Shown in pieces: positions 11,690 to 23,179 of a stretch of 64,000 nt of DNA (positions within the stretch are counted from its first letter, which is position 1; each line of letters begins with the position of its first letter). Source of the DNA: Sclerodactyla briareus (taxonomy: Eukaryota; Echinodermata; Holothuroidea; Dendrochirotida; Sclerodactylidae); assembly GCA_026419785.1 (NCBI GenBank), contig JAODTK010000489.1, positions 307,062-371,061 of the forward strand, in the 5' to 3' direction. A program made the translations under genes and the position numbers. The notes beneath the pieces are model-generated. The model did no database searches. It had not been told where the DNA came from and was given only the letters and a program-made list of their open reading frames with translations.

Positions 11690-12385
11690 ACGCTACTACT
11701 ATACCACTGCTACTCACAATTACTAATTATTATTATTACTACTGCTACACTACTACTACTACTACTACTACTACTACACTACTACTACTACTGCTATACA
11801 TTGGCTACTACTATTACTATTATTACTACTATTACTACACTACTATTACTACTACTACTACGACTACACTACTACTACTACTCTACTACTACTACTACTA
11901 CTATTACTGGATATTATATTGTACTCTCCTACTACTACTACTACTACTACTCCACTACTACCACTGCTACTACACATTACTTAATTTCTTTTATATTATT
12001 ACGGCTACACTACTATACTATACTACACTATTACTACTACTATACTACTGCTCCCCATTGCTACTACTATTACATTAGTATACTATTACTACTACTAGAT
12101 TACTACTACTACTAATACCAATACTACTACTACTACTACTACTACTACTATACACTACTACTTTACTGATATTATTTATTAAACTACTTACATACTTACT
12201 ACTACTTACTACTACTACACTACTACTACCAATCTTATACTATACTATTTTCTACGAAGCGCTGCTACTACATACTACTACTCTACTGCCTACTACTACA
12301 ACTGTGCTTACTACTACTACCACTACTACTATATTGATTATATTATTAATATTATTATTATTATTATTATACTACTACTCTACTA
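11690..12385. repeat. (ACT)n-rich microsatellite block
   Basis: About 700 bp of ACT/ATT trinucleotides with interruptions. Frames through it read as Tyr, Thr or Leu runs and are not genes. It lies directly at the 3' side of the minus-strand LINE at 12390-13565. Confidence 0.95.
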
Positions 12386-12389
12386 CTAG

Positions 12390-13565
12390 TTTAAGTGGAA
12401 ATGATGAATGAACAAGGGTAAGGGAAGGGAAAAATCCTTCATGAGAGACCCCAAGCACAGATCCCAAAAGCGAAGAACAACCCAGGCTCAAAGAACTTCG
12501 CCACAATCTTGAAAAATAAACAAGACTGTTCTTGAACGCATTCACACTCTTAGACAAACAACATTTTCAGGAGGCTATTCCACTCATTCTACGCTCTGGG
12601 AGAAGAAATATTCCGAATGTCCAATCTCCAACGTTTGCCACGAGCTTGGAGACAAGGGCCCCATTGGTGGTAACTTTGAAACTCAAAGAAATAGTGAAGT
12701 TAAAGGCCCTCGAAACCATAACATTTTAAAAACTGATCAAATCACCACTACTTCGTCTCAGTTCCATCGAAGTTAAACCGGACGCCATTAAGCCTTTCTT
12801 CGTTACGGTAAATCTCTAAACTGATGCATTAATCTAGTGCCCCCGCTGAACGTTTTTTCATACCTTACTTCTTGTCCTTTCGAGAATATGGTTCCATACT
12901 TGGACAGAATACTCCAGGTGAGTCCTCACCACTGCTAAACAACCTGACAACAATTCTTTATAATCGAGGAACTGAGTGACGCTAATCAAACCAAGAATTC
13001 AGTTACCTTTCCTCGCAGCTTCAGCACACTGCTTAGAAGGTTTCAAAGAAGAATCAAATGAACACCGCGATCCTTTTCTGACTTCACCTGTTGAATATTT
13101 TTTGCCCTATTCAACTTGAAAAAAGCGTTGCGATTGCGGAAACCAACATGCACAACTTTGCACTTATCGTCATTTGAAAAGCATTTGCAATCGAAAGATC
13201 ATTTGGAGACTATATCAAGATCCTTTGGACAATTGCAACACAATCGTTCGAACAACCTCCGATACAACTTGGTATCGTCTGCAACTTTTTTAACTCTCGA
13301 ATGCACCGAATATTCCAGATCGTCAATATACGCCAAAAAAGTATGGCCCCAAGAACCGATCATTGGGGAACACCATAGTGACCTTTCGCCAAGGAGATGA
13401 ACGCCATGATGACAACTCGTTTTTCCCTCTCGAGAAGCATCTGACGAATCTACTCAAGGACATTCCCCTAATTGCCAAAACGTTTCAATTAAAGCAAGAG
13501 ACGATCATGAGGAACCTTATCGAAGCTTTTTGGAAGTCTAGGAAAAAAAACAAAAAAAAAAATTC
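12390..13565 (-). mobile_element. CR1/L2-type LINE fragment, reverse transcriptase and C-terminus
   Basis: Minus-strand translation across several frames gives the motif order of a non-LTR reverse transcriptase. A weak DFQKAFD-type motif A is near 13540. An SGVPQ-SVLGP-like motif B is near 13340-13390. The catalytic FADDTKLYR-type motif C reads VADDTKLYR near 13263-13285. Next comes DKCKVVHVGFRN and an EKDRGV segment near 13050, then THLEYSVQVW-like pieces near 12900. The C-terminus reads SVNAFKNSL near 12530, before the 3' UTR. Frames change repeatedly and there are stops, so this copy is not functional as read. The 5' end is cut off near the second (ACT)n array, and no endonuclease domain is present. 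The 3' end abuts the 11690-12385 array. Confidence 0.85.
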
Positions 13566-13611
13566 CAACAAGTCAACCCAGCACTGCCGTTGTCAACTGC
13601 AATCTTTCATA

Positions 13612-13731
13612 ACTACTACTACTACTGCTACTTCTACTACTTCTACCACGACACTACTACTACTACTACTAACTATTACTACTACTACTACTACTACTAC
13701 TCACTACTACTGCTCCACGACTACTTCTTCT

Positions 13732-13796
<65 letters not shown>

Positions 13797-13802
13797 ACTA
13801 CT
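13612..13802. repeat. (ACT)n microsatellite on the 5' side of the LINE
   Basis: About 190 bp of ACT trinucleotide with few interruptions, the same motif as the array at the LINE's other end. Confidence 0.95.
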
Positions 13803-14384
13803 ACACTCCGATAGTCTACTACCCTCGATAGTCTCCTAGGCTGAGCTCAGTTCTCTAAAGTACAATAGACGGTCCCTCTCTTCAAACTGCACAAGTGAAT
13901 CCCCTACGCCCACACGTTTTTTTTTACGTTTTCTGTATTTCTTCTTCCTGTCTTTTTGCCTACCATTTAGTGCTCTTCGATGTGGTTGTCCGTCCGTGTT
14001 TACTGATGCCGAGCCTATTTGAGCTAATAATATGGAAGTTGAATCTTACCACGTTTGTATTCTTCTGCCATTTGGTACTTCACAACAGCGAGTTTTTTCC
14101 CCGGGTACATACCCAATCACGCTGTCAAACTTCCGTGGTCCAGTCTGAATACCGGCTCCGGAAACCCACGATAGACCAAATGAAGTTCCATGAATCCATT
14201 TCAATTGGTGTGTGTCTTCATTTTGTTCATTTTCCTTAGAAATAAATGAAAGTTGTAAAAATCATTGAAAAAAAAACCCTGAATTCATCAAATTCTTTAG
14301 AGTCAAATTCCAAAAATCATCGAATTTGTTAATCGTGTCTCAATATGATTGAATTTTCCTTCAGAATGTTCTTCAGTGTCACGA
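13803..14384. other. Stretch with one 114-codon open frame, not recognised
   Basis: The plus-strand frame 13895-14239 has hydrophobic segments (FFYVFCISSSCLFAYHLVLF and a second one) but no family motif, no initiation context and no homology I recognise. I do not call it a gene. Confidence 0.35.
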
Positions 14385-14745
14385 GAAATTATGTAATTGG
14401 CACAGTTGGAAGTGTACCGGCTTCACGGGGAGATCGGAGTTCGAATCAATGACGCGTCATATCAAGGATTTTAAATATGGGCGCCGGTAAACATGTTGCT
14501 TTCCGCTGGGCCTGGGCGCTCAGCACAAGGAGTTGGAGCGGGGACAGACGGGGGTAGGCAATTTGCAAGTTGCCGTTTGTGTTGGCCCCCTCACCCCCAC
14601 ATTAAGGTACTGCCAAAGAGGCATTGCCCCATTCTGTGTACCTCGGTGAGGATTTGCAACTAGAAAACCTGCAGTATCCAGGTCTGCACCCTTTTCGACC
14701 TTGAATAGATTCGATCCTCCGCTCGGGGCAAGTATATCATTAATT
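14385..14745 (+). mobile_element. tRNA-derived SINE candidate
   Basis: TGGCACAGTTGG near 14399-14410 matches the pol III box A consensus TRGCNNAGYNGG. AGTTCGAATC, about 32 bp downstream, matches the core of box B. The intervening segment and length fit a tRNA head rather than a functional tRNA, since no acceptor-stem pairing or CCA-ready end is evident. A body of about 300 bp follows and no clear tail was identified; the downstream limit is a guess. Confidence 0.5.
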
Positions 14746-15340
14746 TATTTAATACCCCACCAAATTTCTGCGTTATTGGCACCGCCCAACCATGCCCGTA
14801 TTATTTAGTCCATTGCACCCTGATGATAATTGCGTGGAGCTGTTTGTTCAACATTTCAAAAGAAACGAATCCTGTATACAGACGACAGTAGGCCTGCAAT
14901 GGATCAATATGAACTAAAATGCGTCAGCATCCATCTGGATTCAACCACATGCAATCAGATGCAATCATATGACCACAGTGATTGGCAGTTGTATTGTGTA
15001 GGAAATCAAGGAAGCAATGGAACTTTCTATTAGGGATTAGGGTATGGATTACGGTCACAATCAATCAATACAGAAATACTTTTTTGGAATATTCGCAGTG
15101 ACCTTAAGACAATTCATTTACAAATTACAGAAGTAAATAGGATGAAATCCTGTGAACTGGCATGAAGGTTATCCTATGCAAACATAACGCTGTTACAACC
15201 GATAGGCCTAATGATATAATAACCGATAAGAATCATTGACCGTATATCATTATCGGTAGTAACATACCGCATTTAACTGTGTATAGGCTACACGTAACTC
15301 TGCACGAGCTGTCCTTACAGGTGTTGTTCTATACGGGTCG
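14746..15340. other. Intergenic stretch, no gene seen
   Basis: Nothing recognised. Short open frames only. Confidence 0.4.
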
Positions 15341-15344
15341 ATCA

Positions 15345-15670
15345 AAGCGCCTCGAAAGTCAGGGGTGATGACGATCATTTGTCTTGTCCGTGACCGTCAA
15401 CTCTTTGCGTATAAATTATGGCGCTCCTTTCAGCAGACGATCCTGTCCGAAATGTTATCTTCTGTCGTCACGAGGCGCTTTGAGTTGGAGCCCGCAGTCA
15501 GGACGGCCTCGAATCTCTTGGTTGGCGCAGTTTCGAGGGCACCTCATCGAGAGTCAAAGGATGGGTGCGGCTCGGGTCTGGTCGTTTGCCCTGGGGAGGC
15601 CGAGCAGTTGGAAACAGCGGGTGGTTGCGGCTAGGTGTCCTCCAGGCATGTACCTCCATAAATGAGTGGC
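15345..15670 (+). repeat. Three-member interspersed family, copy 1
   Basis: Shares an ordered set of words with 31445-31735 and 54225-54415: GGTCTGGTCG, TTGCCCTGGG, GCGGGTGGTTGCG, then CCAGGCATGTACCTC. The upstream half (CCGTCAACTC, GACGATC, TTTGGGCC-like words) is also shared with the 31445 copy. The first two copies run over about 290-330 bp. I do not recognise the element class, and no protein motif is evident. Confidence 0.65.
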
Positions 15671-16022
15671 TGAGTGTTTATAGAATATTATCATATACCG
15701 TACCAGTCCGGTGCACTCTGTATATAATTTGGAGTATATAAAACATCATGTGTTGTTCTAGCGAAGCAAATGTTAAGAGCACTTTATAAACCCAATACGC
15801 CCAGCTCATGGACTCCTTGACCATTTCGACTCGACTCCACACACCTGTTATAATGATTCCGTTGGTCCGGTCCACTACAGCCTCGAACCCCGTCATTCGG
15901 GGAGATGAGTGTCTAATGATCATGTCGGCCTACCACAGATACCCGCTGCTGTTTTCAATACATCACTGAACGTGCTGTGAAATCGAATCGCTTTGCACCG
16001 CTTACTAACAAAAGTGTTGACA
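15671..16022. other. Downstream flank of the GPCR, no gene seen
   Basis: About 350 bp without recognisable signal. No convincing minus-strand AATAAA was identified close to the receptor stop. Confidence 0.4.
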
Positions 16023-16990
16023 TTACGAACGAAACATTCGTGGCACGAATGTTGCGATTACTTCCGTCCGGACTGTCTTATTCCCCATGCCGTATATAAG
16101 AGGACAAAATGCGCCAGTCGAACGAACCACTAAGTGTACGATCAAGTACAGTTCCTCTGGTGTGTCCATGGACTGTTCCCGGCTTACAATAAATATCGCA
16201 AGAGGGATCCACATGACGCAGTAAATTACGCACACCAGGAAAAGTCGGAACGCGGATTTGACCTCGCGAATGCGAGCTTCTTGACACAAAAACCGCTCCT
16301 GACCCATCTTCACAAGACGAGCCGGCGTCCGATGCCTGCATAACGCCGATTTCGCGGAGGTGTCTTCTGACGATGAGGAATTTTCTGCCATGACAAACCG
16401 CTAGGAAGGTTAGGTTGACCCCGCGTGGGCGCTGAAGAACATCGTGAACACCTTGGAGGGGAAAGCCGTCGCTGCGTTGCATCTGAAGGCTACGGTCGGA
16501 TCTGGCTTCTCCTCTTTTGTGAGCCACGCGAGACCTGTAACACTAAGCCGACCAGGTAGCCATAGAGTAAAATTGTGACGGACACCCGCCGCACCCGCGT
16601 GGGGGTTATGATGGCCTCGGCGCTGAGAGGCCTGGTGATGGTGATGTACCGCTCGATCGTGACTGCCATAATGCCACATCAATACGTGCAGCGAGGAGGA
16701 CCCATCTAGCTCCCGAGATATAACACGTGGGGTGCGATATTATCACACCGATGTCGTTCAGCAGCTGTAGAGGGGAGCATACGAGTTGGTGAAGAGACAG
16801 ACGACAAAGCGGCCGTCAGTAATCGAAGCGGTTTGCAGATGCGGGGGTGCTTGGAGAGGATGACGAAATTCGATGCCAGTATAACGACAGACCGAGTGCC
16901 ATAAAAAACTAATAACAGTGATCCAGAACGAAATGGTTATACTACTGACCGTCATCCCCATGTTAATCCATCTGCGGTCGAAACATTCAT
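16023..16990 (-). CDS. Class A (rhodopsin-like) GPCR, single exon, frameshifted
   Basis: This is a seven-helix cell-surface receptor expected to signal through heterotrimeric G proteins; the ligand is unknown. Reading the minus strand from high to low coordinates shows: a possible N-terminus MNVST with one N-glycosylation site (about 16990); TM1 with VILASNFVILS carrying the helix-1 Asn (about 16870); the TM3 cysteine in HPTCYISGA (about 16722); AVTIERYITITRPL, a DRY-box variant (about 16650); TM4 (VSVTILLYGYLVG); ECL2 with FRCNA (about 16490); TM5 with FLAVCHGRKF (about 16400); TM6 VIYCVMWIPLA (about 16220); and TM7 STGAFCPLIYGMGN, an NPxxY variant, before a short tail ending MFRS. Roughly six to eight frame changes separate these blocks, yet each block is well conserved, which favours sequence errors over long decay. 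No introns are needed. Confidence 0.8.
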
Positions 16991-17496
16991 TGTTGCTGTA
17001 TCCAGAACTTTTTGAGCGATCATTCGATCACCACTTCTTTAGACGGATAAATTGTAACTGAATCAGCACTACACTAACTGAATAATACTAACATCACCAG
17101 AATGGTGTATTCGTCTTAATTATTCCGACTGGGTGGAACTACTTCTGTGTGTTCACAATTTATTATTGACCACAATCTTGCCCTAATATGTTTTGGCCGC
17201 GTCGATCTCCGATTTGCATATTATCTTATGAACCTGTTGATGCCTCGGAGGCTCTCATGTAGCCATCATTGATTTGTTATGAAGGACAATTTGCTCTAAG
17301 TTTCGGACTACTACCATAATGTTATATGTGCTGGGACATCACGCGCTCAAATAGAAAATGCCAAGTATGCACACACAAAATACAATTGTAAAGGATCAGT
17401 GCTCCCCAAGAGTAGATGAGTTTGACGGGTTGATTTCCTCACCCATTGACTCCGCCTCCATACACACACACTGTAAAGAAAAAAAAAATACTGTGG
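16991..17496. other. Stretch upstream of the GPCR, no gene seen
   Basis: This would hold the receptor promoter if the gene is real. No TATA or other element can be supported. Confidence 0.4.
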
Positions 17497-17685
17497 GGGG
17501 GGGGAGATTTACAGTAAATTACTGGCAGCCGAATTGCCAGTAATTTACTGTAAATGTTACAATAGACTACTGTGAAATTTACAATGAATGATATTACTGT
17601 GAATTTACTGTGAAATTTACAGTAGTTTACGGTAAAATTTACAATAAAGTCGGCAACGCTGCTGCCAATAATTGACTGTAATTCC
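17497..17685. mobile_element. TTTACAGTAAAT palindromic MITE-like element
   Basis: The 17508-17555 segment is a near-perfect hairpin of TTTACAGTAAATTACTGGCA and its complement. It is followed by several more copies of TTTACAGTA/TTTACTGTAAA words up to about 17640 and a terminal GCTGCCAATAATTGACTGTAA. Very similar palindromic ACAGTAAAT elements are known from fish genomes (general knowledge), so the family is widespread. Non-coding. Confidence 0.7.
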
Positions 17686-17689
17686 TACC

Positions 17690-18695
17690 CGAAATTGTTT
17701 TACATTGCACACTCAACCCCCAATCCACTGTCAAACTGTTAGCAATTAGTGACCCTGTGAAGCCCCGAATCAGTCACAGGTGAGGCACTTATATTCGAAG
17801 TAGCTCGAAAACGTTGGATGTGACAATTTAGGAACACCTCCTACAAATTGGCCTCGACGCTTCGGAGCATCAAGCATACTTCCCTTCCCACGGCTCGTTT
17901 TCTTCTGGCATGCTTCAGCATGTCAGGTCTTCCTTTTCAACTTCACTGTACTGACTAAGGTCGGACCGCCTATTATTGATGTGGCGACTACTCCACTTAT
18001 GATGGGCCTACATACACTGAGCAGTCGTCAAAAACCGTCCAATGGTACGAACATGACCGACGAATGAACACCGGCCACATTCAACTATCCTCTTCTTTCT
18101 CTTTGGTTCCTCATTACCGTGTAAACAAGGTTCTGCAAAATTTGATGACCGCAATGGCCCTACATTAATTTCCTTTCGTTCTCTTCATATCTGTAACCTG
18201 GCCTACACATGCCTATTTTCACTTTGATAATTGTTTGCGCTTGGACACACCTAGAAAGTTAAATTCGATTCACTTTCATCAGTAACATACTTGCCTGGTT
18301 TGAATTCGATAAATGTTTGCGTTCCCCGGATATCACACCCAGCAATGATTTCTAGGATTGGATCTCCTAATGGTTGTAACCGTCACACGCCAGCGGGACT
18401 GACTGACTGCGTAGGTAAAGTTTCCCTTAAAATACGGGGGGAGCGAGGGTCATTAAAAAAAATAGATAGTGACTAACTGTTATTCGGCTGTACATGCTGG
18501 AATATCGCTCAGTATAGCACGGCGTATCAGTCAGGGCAAATCCGCGAAATTATAATAAATAGTGAAAGAAGAACACTCTTTAGTTGTTGACACGTTGTTT
18601 AGGTTTAAGGACAGATCGTGACAGAATTAAAGATATGAAGCGTAAAAAAAAATAGGTGCTGTTGTAGAGTGCGACGAACGGCGTGCGTGCGACAA
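17690..18695. other. Intergenic stretch, no gene seen
   Basis: Nothing recognised in about 1 kb. Confidence 0.4.
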
Positions 18696-18697
18696 CG

Positions 18698-18755
18698 CCC
18701 CTCCCCCCCCCTCCCCCTCCCCCTCCCCCTCCCCCTCCCCTCCCCCTCCCCCTCC
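18698..18755. repeat. (CCCCCT)n hexamer array
   Basis: About nine units of CCCCCT or CCCCT. The complementary strand has regular G-runs with G-quadruplex potential. The proline run in the overlapping frame is an artefact of the repeat. Confidence 0.9.
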
Positions 18756-20224
18756 AGGCAAATTATTGCGCCGGCTCTAATACAAATGCAGGGATGTCAG
18801 TTTATGATTTACGCTTGCTACACTTGATAGGCCTGGGCCATGTGGTGAGTGGTCGAGTGACAGGGCATCATGTCTCACAAGAGGCAGTGAATGGACTTAA
18901 CTATAGACATGTTATTGTTGATACCGACGTCTTCAGGTGGTTGGTCATTTTGGCCCAGAACCATTCCAGATTGGACTGCATCTAGTCTCACTATTCAGAA
19001 ATTAAGTGGTCCTGGGGTGCTTTTCTGGTAATGGTGTAAATTCTCCATTATCATCTTCACTCTGACTCTTCAATAAGCTTGTGCCTGTTGTGTGCTGTCC
19101 CCCTAATTGCCAGTGATAACCACTAGTTGGTGTTTGCATATGACCACCAGACAGACAAGAAGACAAGACAATGCAGAGGCTCAAAGACCCCGAAAAAGTA
19201 CCCGTAAGTTGCACGGAAGTTATACAGCAATATGTAGGGAGAATAATTCAGTGGCCCTCAACTGAAAATGGGTTTCGAAGTCTTCATATCCCGATTTTTT
19301 TTAAATCGCTGAAAACGAAAACTATTCCAAACGAAATCTTGGTGGATTCTCAATGACGGGAAAACAAGCTGGAGTTTATCTGGTTGGGGGTGCTATGGTG
19401 ATGTAGTACACTTGGCGGCTTGAAGGCTTGGGATTGTAGCCTACGCAGATTGAGGCTTATTGACGCTGAAATTCTACATGCACTTTTGGCGTGCTTCAAT
19501 TTAATATGTATCGGGCGCCCTCTATATGAACTCGTCTTTTTTTTAAACAACGTTAGTTCAATTCGACACAATTTATTTAAAATATTGCTTATACGATTCT
19601 TTTTCGATTCTACGGAAAGTCTTTGGAACGTCGGTTTTAGACTGATAAATTTAGATTTTTCTCATCAGTTTGTCTTTCAAGACTACCGAATACTGGCCAG
19701 ACCAGACCACAACCAGACCGAGTGTCCAAGCCGGGGGCCATTCCCTGAAAAGTGTTACATTTCTCAGCTACTTATTGAAATATTTATCGCGCTAAATTCA
19801 GTATATTTCTGCAATAACGCGAGTGGCTACCGACATGACGTGTACAGGGCACCAGCGGCGTATTTGGGGGAGGGGGCACTAAACTGTTGACAATTTTTTT
19901 GTCAATGCGAGCTATTGCCAAGATGTCGTGGGCACAGACCTTTCCAGTCCGGCCCGGTATTCTACGAGAAAATGGCTTATTACTTCATTCAACTATTGCC
20001 ACACAAACATGACACGTTTACACAGCCTTTGTATGTTACACTCATATCACCAACGACATACGCGCTTCTCATTACAGGAATTGTTAGACATTGACCAATC
20101 AAATTGCCAATGGACTCACTTTTACTACAAGCTCAAACTCTACTTTCTCGTTACTTTTCTTTCAGTTGGCTCTTCTTCAAGTAATCTGACTATTCACCCT
20201 TACACATTTAGGCTAACTTCACCT
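18756..20224. other. Intergenic stretch with a 156-codon open frame, not recognised
   Basis: The plus-strand frame 19420-19890 is the joint-longest in the window but has no family motif I recognise. Its composition is ordinary and no splice or start context supports it. Confidence 0.35.
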
Positions 20225-21118
20225 ATCTATTAGGCTAACTAGGGGAGTTCGAGCAGCCGCAGAAGGGCGGTTTCAACAGAGAGGTCAATTAGCAACCAGG
20301 AGAAGGCACGTTCACCGTAGGTTTTAGTGCGAATTCTGGGTTGTGAGAACAGTTCTGCGTGGAAGAACGAAGATTGCGAACAGGAACATTAGGCTTACAA
20401 GATATTTTTAGATAGGCTGGTGAACACCTGTTGTGAATCTTAAACATGATAAACAGAACCTTGAAGGAAACTCGAGCGCCAACTGGGAGCCAATGAAGAT
20501 TGCGCAGGACGGAGTGATATCTGCCTGGTCTTATTACAAGTACAAATGCTGGAGTTTACCAAGTTCGGACAAAGAGAGTCCAGTAAGTGGGCTTTTACAG
20601 AAGTCTAAACGGGATGATACAAAAGCCATGAGCTAGCTTTTCAGCCGAATGCTGGTCAAGATATTTCCGCAACTGTCCAATTTTGGGAATACCATACCAG
20701 CCGGATTGGCACATGTTGCAGATATGTGATTTGAGCTCAAGGTGATGATCAACTGTAACTCCAAGGTTTCTGGCAGAATTGATAGGCTGAATAAGTGAAT
20801 TCCCACGCGCAGTGGGGAAAGTGGTTGGTACTCACGGTGTCTGGGGGTGATATGAATGACTTGGGTCTTGGAGACATTTATTTTGAGGCCTATTTACAGC
20901 AGCCCAGTGTATGACAGCTGATACGTATTCTTCAAGTCTACTGATAGCAGATGATCGATCAGATGAGTGATAGGAAAGGTACAACTGCGTATCATCAGCA
21001 TATATCAGGTGGTCAACATGGTGTGAACGGAGATTCTGATAGGCTGGTGTAGAAAAGTACCGGAGGGACTCGAGGACTGATCCTTGGGACACCAGACGCA
21101 GGCACAGCTCCTTCAAGA
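20225..21118 (-). mobile_element. CR1/L2-type LINE fragment (family shared with 35725-36134)
   Basis: Minus-strand reading shows SQGSVLE (motif B remnant) near 21090. HLIYADDTQLYLS, the catalytic motif C, is near 20980. AVIHWAAVNR is near 20900. The thumb/C-terminal region follows: NLGVTVDHHLELKSHI near 20750, NLHWLPVGAR near 20490, FKVLFIMFKIHN near 20450, then KTYGERAFS near 20310. The C-terminal part matches the 35725 LINE segment by segment. It is 5'-truncated within the reverse transcriptase domain, and the 3' end lacks the tail. Several frame changes make it inactive as read. Confidence 0.88.
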
Positions 21119-21149
21119 GAAAGATGAAAACTCATTGTTCATGCTTCAC

Positions 21150-21715
21150 TTGGGGAAGAATTGTGTAGAGTGGGTATTCAGTGACACTCTACATCCAAAA
21201 TATTCCGGGTTCGAATTCCAGCGGTCACCGGACGATTTTCCCTAAGTGGCTGTACTTAACAGTTGCGATGGGCGAAGTCTTGGTCTTCACTTCATGAGTT
21301 CCGCTGTGATACAGAGGATTTTCTGGAGTTATTGGGATTTGTTTACGGGATATTTGCAATAAGTCTCGTCTGTCGGCTGTGAGCAGTCACGTTGAACTTG
21401 AACTACTGCTCCTCCAGGTTCCGAGAAAGTGGTCGGGTCCTGGAATTCACTGCTAGTCCTTTCGGGATGGGACGTAAAATGGCGGTCCCCGGAGCCAGGT
21501 TTGGATTGGTTACACCATTGCCTCGATATCACATCTGAGGCACTACTCGAAAGAGAAGGCGAGTTATCGCCGGTGCTCATCCACGATCAATACGGCCAGG
21601 TTCCTAGATGAGCCTTGGTTGCTTCCTGAACCCGTAGAAATCAAATCAATCACTCCTGATTTCCTTCTCTTCTTCGAGGCATTGCATTAAGCGCTATATA
21701 AGCACTACTTTATTA
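21150..21715 (+). mobile_element. tRNA-headed SINE candidate with a LINE-derived tail
   Basis: GGGTTCGAATTCC near 21205 is a strong box B. GTGTAGAGTGGG about 45 bp upstream is a weaker box A. A body of about 400 bp follows. The element ends with GGCATTGCATTAAGCGCTAT plus ATAAGCACT (21678-21706), identical over 29 bp to the 3' end of the LINE at 35725-36134. Similarity extends further upstream (CACTCCTGATTT, then TTCTTCG). A LINE-like tail on a pol III head is the standard signature of a SINE mobilised by a stringent-type LINE. Confidence 0.6.
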
Positions 21716-22284
21716 TCTAACTTCAACCCTGATTTTGCAGCATTTTTAAAATCGCAAAACATCTTGCAAGCGATAACTTAGTCCACGGGCGGCGATTTGT
21801 GTTGCGACTGGGCGGGGGGTGCGGACACTATGAATACCATCTAAAGCGGAGCGCCCCACCACGGTTGGCCGTAGCGTACAAAAAAATTTTTGTTGACAGA
21901 CCCCCTAGATTGCAGGAAACGGCACTTCCCATGCCTTATGGGAGAGTCAGCAGCATTCCTACATTGATACAAAATTTTTATCTCAGGAAAGGTTCTCCAA
22001 AAACTTATCGCCTTAGGATCAATTTTAAGGTTTTGGCGTTGGGTGCTGTGACATTCTGAAATACGATGCAAGTCAGGTTTCAGTCATGAAAGATCAATCG
22101 AAATGGGCAATGTCACAAGACCACTACGTTTGCGCGAATCGCGAGATTTCGCAGGATCCAATTTGACCAACGATCGACATTGCACGACCCCCTCTCTGAC
22201 CTATCACTTACGATAGGGCAGGCCTGAGTTTTTCACTCAAAGATTACGGCCCCCGTTCTTATCTTCTTTGCGGACCACAGGCGC
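21716..22284. other. Stretch with no gene seen
   Basis: Two overlapping open frames of 76-86 codons on opposite strands, no recognisable product. Confidence 0.4.
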
Positions 22285-22985
22285 ATGGGGGGACATTTCT
22301 ACTTGGAGCCCGACTTGTGGTCAAATGAGAATAACACAGAAGTAAACCGCAACTGCGCGGGAAACGCGCGCGAAAATTTCACAATTTTGGACATTCCATC
22401 TAACAGACAGGCAATCTTTGGATATAAACTTGTCTTCCCCAAAACTTTTAATCACGTCTTTGCACGAAATTGTGGCGTTTCCTGGCCGAATCTTAGAGGC
22501 TAGTTTATGGGGTTTCTAACCCTCATCACCGGCTGTGCCTGCCCCCTTGTATGTGCATCGTGCACGCAACCAACTTCAAAAAAGGGTGGCACCCACAAAT
22601 GATGCCGAATACCCTATTTTAAATTTGCAGATAGACCATATTTTGCCAAAATAAATCACAGGTCCCGCAGGTGGTAGACTTAGGCCCGTCGCCCCCAGCA
22701 TTCCCCCCTCTCCCCTTCAAACAACAAAGTTTTACCTTTTGTGCAATTCCATCAAACATTCAGGCAATATTTGACTTCACTTTTGGACAGCCTCTTCTTC
22801 ACTTGAATTTTGAATCATGCATTTCTGACAACGCTTTGTGGCGTTCCCTGGTGCATTTTCGATGCGCACCGTGTGCCTCTCATAGTGATAGTATGTTGCA
22901 CAGCTAGTGTCAGCTCAACTTTCAACAAGTGGCCGCACCATACATAGATCAAAATCACAGATCCGCCATGTGGTAGACCACCCCC
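22285..22985. repeat. Two diverged tandem units, about 310-370 bp
   Basis: Segments starting near 22380 and 22735 share the order CAATT, CATTCCATC/AATTCCATC, CAGGCAAT, TTGTGGCGTTTCCTGG/TTGTGGCGTTCCCTGG. Both then have ATCACAGGTCCCGCAGGTGG or ATCACAGATCCGCCATGTGG before GTAGAC. Each unit begins in a C-rich stretch. Non-coding repeat; class unknown. Confidence 0.6.
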
Positions 22986-23179
22986 CCGTCTTCTCAACCC
23001 CCTTCACCTCAAGATAGCGATTTGTTTGACAACATCCATTGAAGGAGAGACACACCAAGCTGGTGAAGACAGTCTTAAGTAAAACAAACCGGGGGAAAAA
23101 AAAAAAAAAAAAAAAAAACTGCTTGGAGGAGAACCCTTCTTCCATTGGTAATTTTAATTGATAATGTTAGGGAAACCCA

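Noticed and set aside
11608..12115. Open frames of 104-156 codons rich in Tyr, Thr and Leu
   Set aside because: They are translations of the (ACT)n/(ATT)n microsatellite and carry no domain.
13363..13814. 144-codon frame ending in a poly-Tyr run
   Set aside because: Composed of an antisense LINE segment joined to the (ACT)n array; the LINE reads on the other strand.
18683..18985. Pro-rich 100-codon frame
   Set aside because: The proline run comes from the (CCCCCT)n array and the remainder shows no motif.
19420..19890. 156-codon plus-strand frame
   Set aside because: No motif recognised, composition ordinary, and other short frames overlap it.
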